Source of the DNA: JAWXCM01 sp034408745
GTDB taxonomy: Bacteria > Acidobacteriota > Terriglobia > Bryobacterales > Bryobacteraceae
Reading direction: 5' to 3'
Length of the DNA stretch: 45,433 nt
Assembly: GCA_034408745.1 (NCBI GenBank)
Contig: JAWXCM010000037.1
Span: forward strand, 1 to 45,433
The notes beneath the pieces were generated by a model, which saw nothing but the letters and a program-made list of their open reading frames with translations, had not been told where the DNA came from and ran no database searches. This document shows, in pieces, positions 40,611-45,433 of this stretch (the stretch's first letter is position 1; each line of letters starts with the position of its first letter). The translations under genes were made by a program, and so were the position numbers.

Positions 40611-42237
40611 GATCGGCCGGGGCACATGGGGAAGCAGACCAGCCCATCAGGACGGGAACCGTAAAGAGACGGCCAGGGGAGAATACTGGCAGCTGAGAGC
40701 GTAATCCTGGCGCAACGACGCGCCAAACCGGGATACCGATGTCGCGTCGCGTCAAATCGAGCTTCCACGCTTCTACACCACGTGCCTCCAATGCACCGAT
40801 GCAGGCGCTGACCGAGTTCCCGGCAGCGAATGGGCGTGGCGTAAGAGAGCCGGCCGGCCGGAGCCATTTCTCTTGCGTGGCGTCGGCGTGGTGCAGCCAC
40901 GTCCGGAGGGCCGGGGCGAGTCCTCGTGTGGACCAGTACAGGCACTGCATCATTTCACGGAAGGCTTTTCGCGCCGCGGCGGCCGGGTCTGTATCCGCTC
41001 CACAGCCGAGTACCGGGCTGGAACCGTCCCGGAGCGGTGCGATGGCCGCGTAAACAGGGATGCCGAGATCGGTAGTGAGGTCCAACAGAACTGGCAGGCG
41101 CCCGGCGCGGCGAAGGCCGGCAACCGCTTCTTCCATGCCGCTATTCCGATCGACCATTTCCAGGGGAATGGACGGCCGTGCCAGGCGGTTATACCACCAG
41201 ATCGCAAGCGCGTCACGTTCGATGAGTTCCAGAAGCGCCGAGCGGAGGGCGTCTCCTGAGGTGGGACCAGCGGCGCAACCGTTGGTGCCGCTGACGGCCC
41301 ACGGAGTCTCCTCCTCGGCGGCGTAGCCCAGCCAGGCCACGCACGCCGGAATCCAACCCTGTTCCCCCGAACTCAGGCTCTGTGCGGGAGTCCAGGAGAT
41401 GGCCTTCGCAGGATCGAAGGCATTCGAATCCGGGATGATGTGGAGGGACGCCAGATCGATGGCGCCTGGCAAGTCGGAGGCGCGGCTTCGAAAAATGGCT
41501 GCGCTGTCGCTCCGGGCGGACGAATAGCGTTCGATGGCCTCTCCGATACACGAGCGGTGGGCCGCCATCAAGTCCTGCGCAGAGCCAAAGGCGCTGCCGG
41601 GCGGCAGAGGGCTCCGGCTCTGTCCGCGCGGTACCGGAAAGACGTGGCGTGCGGCGCAGTGCCAGAAACCGAACTCGTCCTGACCGGCCTGGGGGTTGGC
41701 CAGCAGGCCGGTCACATTGTTAGCCCACTCATCGAGTGGCAGACCGACGCGCGGCGTGCAGTCACAATGTTCCCTGCGGGGCACTGGCGCGGCGATTCCT
41801 TCATCGCCGGAATCGCGAAATGAAAAAACGACTCCGCTTTCGACGGACCTGGCGGCGAACTGTCGCAGCAGGGGTGCGATTGCAGCGGCGGGTGGCCAGG
41901 TTCCTGTGTGAGGCGCCTTGTCGACCGGCTGCCGGGTTCTGAGGCAGTGAGCGAGGCAGGGCCAGCAGACGGAGTCTCCGGGTCGAAACATGGGGCCGAT
42001 CCAGGCCGGAAGAACGCCGGGTCGAAGGATCCACCAGGGCTGTAAGGAAACGGAGAGTGCGATCTGGTTCAGCAGCGGATCGAGACAGTCGGCGACGGTG
42101 ACCAGGAGCGGGCCGGACTCGTCGGAGACGCGTATGCCGGCGTACGCCAGGAGGGAGGCGACCGCGTCCTCGCCGGGCGCGCCGGTCCGACGCCATTTGA
42201 TCTGCAGAACCTGGTTGCAATCCGAAAGGATTTCCAT
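40585..42237 (-). CDS. YcaO-domain cyclodehydratase (TOMM/RiPP type), fused
   Basis: The 550-residue protein fuses a cyclodehydratase partner domain (about 40-165: PWWILRPGVLPAWIGPMFRP, CWPCLAHCLRTRQPV) to a YcaO domain (about 190-550). All three ATP-binding motifs of YcaO are present: EAIER (233-237), ELIER (337-341) and EMMQ (428-431). SGTNGCAAGPTSGDALRSAL and the ending DLNPVACPL fit TOMM enzymes. Such proteins use ATP to turn Cys, Ser or Thr of a precursor peptide into thiazolines or oxazolines. The usual N-terminal leader-binding (RRE) part seems absent and the second cysteine pair reads HCDC, not CxxC. The divergent six-cysteine gene starts 50 bases away; a weak ribosome binding site precedes ATG 42237. 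Confidence 0.88.
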   Translation of the reverse strand: MEILSDCNQVLQIKWRRTGAPGEDAVASLLAYAGIRVSDESGPLLVTVADCLDPLLNQIALSVSLQPWWILRPGVLPAWIGPMFRPGDSVCWPCLAHCLRTRQPVDKAPHTGTWPPAAAIAPLLRQFAARSVESGVVFSFRDSGDEGIAAPVPRREHCDCTPRVGLPLDEWANNVTGLLANPQAGQDEFGFWHCAARHVFPVPRGQSRSPLPPGSAFGSAQDLMAAHRSCIGEAIERYSSARSDSAAIFRSRASDLPGAIDLASLHIIPDSNAFDPAKAISWTPAQSLSSGEQGWIPACVAWLGYAAEEETPWAVSGTNGCAAGPTSGDALRSALLELIERDALAIWWYNRLARPSIPLEMVDRNSGMEEAVAGLRRAGRLPVLLDLTTDLGIPVYAAIAPLRDGSSPVLGCGADTDPAAAARKAFREMMQCLYWSTRGLAPALRTWLHHADATQEKWLRPAGSLTPRPFAAGNSVSACIGALEARGVEAWKLDLTRRDIGIPVWRVVAPGLRSQLPVFSPGRLFTVPVLMGWSASPCAPADLNPVACPL

Positions 42238-42287
42238 TAATCTGGATCGACCTTTTTAAAATCATCACAGATTTCAGGAGAAACAGA

Positions 42288-42761
42288 ATGCCAATTGACT
42301 GCGATCCGTTCCCGGAAAACCTTGTTGCGGTAACGGAGTTCGGCGCTGACGGGAATCCGACAGGAGAGCCGCAAATGCGCGCCGTGTTCTTCAAGATCGA
42401 TAAAACCGGCGACATGTGCGGGTATGCGCCAAGGACTGTTATCGGAAAGAAACACTATGGTGTGGCGAGGTATGAGTTGGTGACCTCGAATGCTCCCGGG
42501 TTCGACCCCAGCCTCTACTTCGCTGGTTCGTGCTTCTACTGCGGCACGAAGCTGATCGAAGTAGACGATCATGGGAACCCGACCGCTGAGCCGCGGACCT
42601 GCGAAATCCTTGCGCACGGAGAAGTGGTGCCCGGCAGCGGGAAAGGGCCTGCCAGTCTGGCCATCTTCCACGACCAGACAGCGCTCAACAAAGAAAACCC
42701 GAAGGCGTTTGCGGTGTTGCAGATGATCGGTCAGGCGATTGCCCATTGTCGGGGTGAGTAA
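42288..42761 (+). CDS. Unknown six-cysteine protein with internal repeat
   Basis: The 157-residue protein has a good ribosome binding site (AGGAG eight bases before ATG 42288), normal codon use and no signal peptide. I recognise no family. It has six cysteines (5, 44, 82, 85, 105, 154), with CFYC at 82-85, and an imperfect duplication: FGADGNPTGEPQMRAV near 18-32 and VDDHGNPTAEPRTCEI near 92-107. It is divergent from the YcaO gene and ends nine bases before the convergent protease. The position suggests a role as substrate or partner of the YcaO enzyme, but it is longer than usual precursor peptides. Other options are a small metal-binding protein or a leader-binding partner. Confidence 0.7.
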   Translation: MPIDCDPFPENLVAVTEFGADGNPTGEPQMRAVFFKIDKTGDMCGYAPRTVIGKKHYGVARYELVTSNAPGFDPSLYFAGSCFYCGTKLIEVDDHGNPTAEPRTCEILAHGEVVPGSGKGPASLAIFHDQTALNKENPKAFAVLQMIGQAIAHCRGE

Positions 42762-42770
42762 GACCGCTGG

Positions 42771-43946
42771 TCAGATGTGAGCCAGCCCGAACCCGCACTG
42801 GCCGACAGCGCAACGGTCCAGGGTTCGGGCATGGCCTTCCAGATCCGCCCACAATTGCGCGAGGCTCCGTTGGCGCTGCCCGAGAAGGAGAACTGCGATT
42901 CCGGTAACCTGGGGGGCAGCGATGCTGGTCAAGCCGGCGCGCCTGTAGCGCGCTGTCGCGCCGCTGGCGGGCAGACTGGTGGATGTGTATACGCCCTCGC
43001 CGGGGGCGCTGAGGTTGATTTCGCCGCCAACGGCAGAAACCGCGTTTTTGGAGCGGGGGTGAGGCACGAGGCTCGCGGTAGTCGCGGCAACGCAGAAGCA
43101 TCGCGGCAGTGCCGCCGGCAGACCGATTCCTGTGTCCTGGTCCTGAGCGTCATTCCCAGCGGCCCCTACCAGAAGGACATCTCCCTGGCTGGCCTTGCGC
43201 TGAACGCCCGCAAACTGGAGGGCCACCTGACTTGCTGTCTCGGGTGTCAGAGCCAGTTCACAACTCATATTGATTACGCGGCAGCGGTTGGAAATGGCCC
43301 AGTTGATACCGGCGAGCAGGGTGTCTGAGCCTCCTCTGCTTCCTGACGCGATGCGTGCTACATAGAGGCTGCAGCCGGGAGCGATGCCATACCGGGGCCC
43401 CTCGACAGGCGCTGGCGGTCCAAAGATAACGCCGCCTACCTCAGTCCCATGGAATGCCACATCGGTGTTGGACGTCGAGTCGCCGTTGAATGGTGGCGCG
43501 AAGGCGATCTGTCGTTGCCGTTGCGCAAAATCGGGGTGCAATCCGTTCAATCCATCATCGAGAAGGGCGACGCGAACTCCCGTCCCATCCAGACCCGCTG
43601 CATGTGCCTCGGGAATGCCGAGGGCTGTCAAATTCCACGAGTAGCCGTTGGACTCATCAGGCAGAGCGTCCCTGAGTGTATCCGCGGTCCTGGGCAGGCG
43701 GAGCGGAACGACGGGCGCGACGACCAGCACCGAGGGGTGTGCCCGCAACGCGGTGACGATGTCGGGATCCGCGATATCCGCCAACGCAGCGCCAATTTCG
43801 GGTAAGAGGACAAAGCTCTCCGACCCCGGCAGAGGCGGTGTTGCGGCGCTTTCCGGAAAATCCAGAGGGCGCAACATGTTGCGGGTAAATCCTCGAATCA
43901 AATCTTCATTAATCGTGTTTCGAAATGCGATTGTGTAAGATGGCAC
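42771..43946 (-). CDS. Cytoplasmic subtilisin-family (S8) protease
   Basis: The 391-residue protein is a subtilase with Asp130 in RVALLDDGLNGLHPD, His166 in VAFHGTEVGGVIFG, the oxyanion Asn265 in GAAGND and Ser341 in AGLTSIAAPQVTG. The aspartate is followed by Asp where Thr is normal, and the serine region reads TSIAAPQ, not TSMATPH. A propeptide-like N-terminal part (about 1-95) precedes the catalytic domain. There is no signal peptide, which is unusual for S8 enzymes but common for those that cut leader peptides in RiPP pathways. It starts three bases after the sigma factor stop codon end (43950), so the two are co-transcribed. Confidence 0.88.
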   Translation of the reverse strand: MPSYTIAFRNTINEDLIRGFTRNMLRPLDFPESAATPPLPGSESFVLLPEIGAALADIADPDIVTALRAHPSVLVVAPVVPLRLPRTADTLRDALPDESNGYSWNLTALGIPEAHAAGLDGTGVRVALLDDGLNGLHPDFAQRQRQIAFAPPFNGDSTSNTDVAFHGTEVGGVIFGPPAPVEGPRYGIAPGCSLYVARIASGSRGGSDTLLAGINWAISNRCRVINMSCELALTPETASQVALQFAGVQRKASQGDVLLVGAAGNDAQDQDTGIGLPAALPRCFCVAATTASLVPHPRSKNAVSAVGGEINLSAPGEGVYTSTSLPASGATARYRRAGLTSIAAPQVTGIAVLLLGQRQRSLAQLWADLEGHARTLDRCAVGQCGFGLAHI

Positions 43947-43949
43947 GCT

Positions 43950-44552
43950 TCAGGACTCCTGGGTTGCGGACTGTTTTTGGGGCTCGCTGATGTACCGGTG
44001 CAACCAGATCTTTGCGGTGCTCCAGTAACGGTCGACTGTCTTTTCATCTACACCGAGGACGTCGGCGGTCTCGCGGACGCTGAGACCGCCGAAGAAACGC
44101 AGCTCGACGACAGGGGCGCGTTTCGGGTCGTGTTTGGCAAACTCGTCGAGCGCATCCCCGATCATAATCACGAGTTCAGGATTGTCACTGATTTGGTCGA
44201 TCGTGGAATCGAGGTCGACGCGCTGCAACTGGCCGCCCCGTCTTGCAGCGGCTTTCTGGCGCGCGTGGTCAATGAGCGTACGTTTCATGGCGCGGGCCGC
44301 GATTGCGAAGAAGTGATTCCGACTCTGCCAGTCGACTTCGCCGGCGCGGGGCATGCGGAGAAACGCCTCGTGAAGCAACACCGAAGGCTGCAGCGTGCGG
44401 TCTTTGGTTTCGCCGGCGAACACCGCCCTGGCGAGTTTTTTCAGCTCGGTGTACGTTGCCTCAAATACGGCACGCTCCGCGTCTGCGTCACCCTGCGCAC
44501 ACCGCCTGAGAAGAACCGTCAGGTCGCCCTGCTGGGAGTTTTCTGGATTCAT
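43950..44552 (-). CDS. TIGR02999-like sigma-70 family (ECF-type) sigma factor
   Basis: With ATG 44552, preceded by GGAGA at five bases, the product has 200 residues. LTVLLRRCAQGDADAERAVF, QPSVLLHEAFLRMP and NHFFAIAARAMKRTLIDHAR form region 2, and VVELRFFGGLSVRETADVLG with VDEKTVDRYWSTAKIWLHR forms region 4. This matches the TIGR02999 sigma factors of acidobacteria and planctomycetes, which frequently sit by Ser/Thr kinases with TPRs. A longer upstream frame (to 44714) is not conserved. It heads a two-gene unit with the subtilase. Its target promoters may include the YcaO or six-cysteine gene, which is inference. Confidence 0.92.
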   Translation of the reverse strand: MNPENSQQGDLTVLLRRCAQGDADAERAVFEATYTELKKLARAVFAGETKDRTLQPSVLLHEAFLRMPRAGEVDWQSRNHFFAIAARAMKRTLIDHARQKAAARRGGQLQRVDLDSTIDQISDNPELVIMIGDALDEFAKHDPKRAPVVELRFFGGLSVRETADVLGVDEKTVDRYWSTAKIWLHRYISEPQKQSATQES

Positions 44553-44788
44553 GTGTGTCTCCGGCAGTCTACCAAAACAACGGAAGCTGGTGTGGACATT
44601 TCGAGACGTCAGCCGAATTTCCTGTCCCCTTTCGGAAAATAGTTGCGCTTTTCCAGGCAGTGGCCAGGATTCTCCCAGCCCACCGCATAGCAAGGAGAGT
44701 CGGTAAATGGCCAAAACACCGTCAATTATCCATGATCCGCAGGAAGGCGCGAGTCGACTTCCGAGGGTTTGTTTCGATCGTATCTTGC
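44553..44788. other. Upstream region of the sigma factor operon
   Basis: Around 240 bases without a recognised gene. It should contain the sigma factor promoter. A plus-strand ATG at 44707 has AAGGAG nine bases upstream, which is notable, but the 131-residue frame that follows runs antisense to a metalloprotease remnant and shows no family resemblance. A short inverted repeat, TTTCC and GGAAA at about 44619-44638, is visible. Confidence 0.35.
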
Positions 44789-45019
44789 TCAGGGATCTAA
44801 GGCGGCACGTGAATCCACGGAGCGTCTTGAACGGGGTATATACACTCGTGCAGCGTTCGAAATCCGAAAGCTGTGGCTTAACGGCACAACGCGCCGTATC
44901 CAGTTTCTGTTGCCGATGTACGACCAGTATCCGTCACTCTCGTCGAATCCAATGCGGATCTCGGCCTGTGCGGCTGCGTTGGCGACGAACTCAAATTTCT
45001 GGGCGATCAGCGGACAAGA
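44789..45019 (-). pseudogene. Zinc metalloprotease fragment
   Basis: Residues coded by about 45019 to 44900 on the minus strand read KFEFVANAAAQAEIRIGFD and ESDGYWSYIG, the strand region that comes just before the HExxH helix in astacin/matrixin-like metalloproteases. No HExxH follows; the frame continues with unrelated sequence to 44789. Upstream the frame has no start suited to a protease. It therefore looks like a gene fragment, possibly joined to the exported-protein start at 45363 by rearrangement. Confidence 0.45.
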
Positions 45020-45363
45020 AACTGAGTTGCCAGCCGCCGACCTCGTCGGAGACGGAACCGCCGAGACGAGTGAACTCGGAGATAATGTCGAACTATTTTT
45101 AGAATTGTAAACACATGGCGAACCCGAGTCGGGTGATTTCCCGGAAATGCTTCGCCATAGTGATCGACGGCGGTGTCGGGGGGCGCGGTCCAGTGGAGGC
45201 GGAGTGAGGAGGACGAGGCGTAGGTCGCGCTCTGGTGAGTGGCTTCGCCGGCTGGTTCGGCTGTGAGGTTCGCCGGCCAGATCTGGGCGGCGGCTGGGAA
45301 GGCGAGAGTCAATGCCGCCAGCCATGACAAAGCGGCCCGGGCGGGCTCGGGATGAGGTGGCAT
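45007..45363 (-). CDS. Exported protein with fibronectin III-like start, probably truncated
   Basis: ATG 45363 starts a 118-residue frame with a signal peptide (about residues 1-27, ending FPAAAQ) and then IWPANLTAEPAGEATHQSAT and LRLHWTAPPDTAVDHYGEAF, the first strands of a fibronectin type III domain. After that the sequence turns basic and disordered (RVHSSRRFRLRRGRRLATQF) and ends, so the domain is incomplete. A frameshift or a deletion joining it to foreign DNA is likely. It could be the broken 5' end of a secreted hydrolase or adhesin. The last 70 bases of the window hold no other gene. Confidence 0.45.
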   Translation of the reverse strand: MPPHPEPARAALSWLAALTLAFPAAAQIWPANLTAEPAGEATHQSATYASSSSLRLHWTAPPDTAVDHYGEAFPGNHPTRVRHVFTILKIVRHYLRVHSSRRFRLRRGRRLATQFLVR

Positions 45364-45433
45364 GGTCCGCGAATTGAACCAAGCGTATCACCGGGGGAGG
45401 GGTGGTGTTTGGGCGGTTTAGGGAGACATCCCC

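Noticed and set aside
44707..45102. Plus-strand frame with a good ribosome binding site, possible RiPP precursor
   Set aside because: Most of it is antisense to the metalloprotease and exported-protein fragments and the high Cys/Ser/Arg content is explained by that; kept only as a note.

Overview
The window looks like a chromosomal segment of an Acidobacteriota member, most likely order Bryobacterales (the Solibacter lineage). The pointers are a TIGR03437-type secreted protein (a family I associate with Solibacter), a CarboxypepD_reg/TonB-dependent receptor, several Tat-exported Gfo/Idh/MocA and isomerase proteins, a decayed BACON/DUF4214 surface protein, a TIGR02999-type sigma factor and a Ser/Thr kinase with TPRs. 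Base composition is GC-rich and gene order is mosaic, with short operons on both strands. This taxonomic call is inference from gene content; no rRNA or tRNA gene was recognised.

Layout. 1-1.1 kb: the 5' end of a secreted protein, a shortened hicB antitoxin and a broken parD-parE pair. 1.3-6.7 kb (minus): a surface operon of TIGR03437 protein, TonB-dependent receptor and exported beta-helix-like protein. 7.2-8.8 kb (plus): beta-carbonic anhydrase translationally coupled to a bestrophin channel. 8.9-11.9 kb: Tat-exported oxidoreductase and a double metallo-beta-lactamase-fold protein. 12-15.1 kb: a YqiA-like hydrolase and an exported hypothetical protein (minus), then acpP-fabF (plus). 15.2-17.5 kb: a surface protein gene broken by several frameshifts. 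17.5-24.4 kb: HDAC-like deacylase, hexapeptide acetyltransferase, two-domain alpha/beta hydrolase, DUF1801 protein, sugar isomerase/epimerase and a second Gfo/Idh/MocA protein. 24.8-29.6 kb: a membrane protein, an SDR pseudogene, an isolated terminase module split into ATPase and nuclease genes, an NfeD-SPFH pair and a methyltransferase pseudogene. 29.8-34.5 kb: a two-component system and the otsA-otsB trehalose pair. 34.5-37.4 kb: sulfatase and radical SAM protein. 37.5-38.4 kb: an Rrf2 regulator pseudogene and gene-poor DNA. 38.5-44.6 kb: a compact set of Ser/Thr kinase-TPR, YcaO cyclodehydratase, unknown six-cysteine protein, cytoplasmic subtilase and sigma factor. The right end holds fragments of exported proteins.

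Two themes stand out. First, 38.5-44.6 kb resembles a ribosomally synthesised, YcaO-modified peptide (TOMM/RiPP) locus: a fused cyclodehydratase, a subtilisin without signal peptide that could cut a leader, an unrecognised 157-residue cysteine-containing protein between them, and a kinase and sigma factor at the two ends. This is the best candidate for an undescribed system. Second, there are at least seven recognisable broken genes (parD, parE, surface protein, SDR, methyltransferase, Rrf2 regulator, metalloprotease), most with internal deletions as well as frameshifts, which points to real gene erosion and not only sequencing error.
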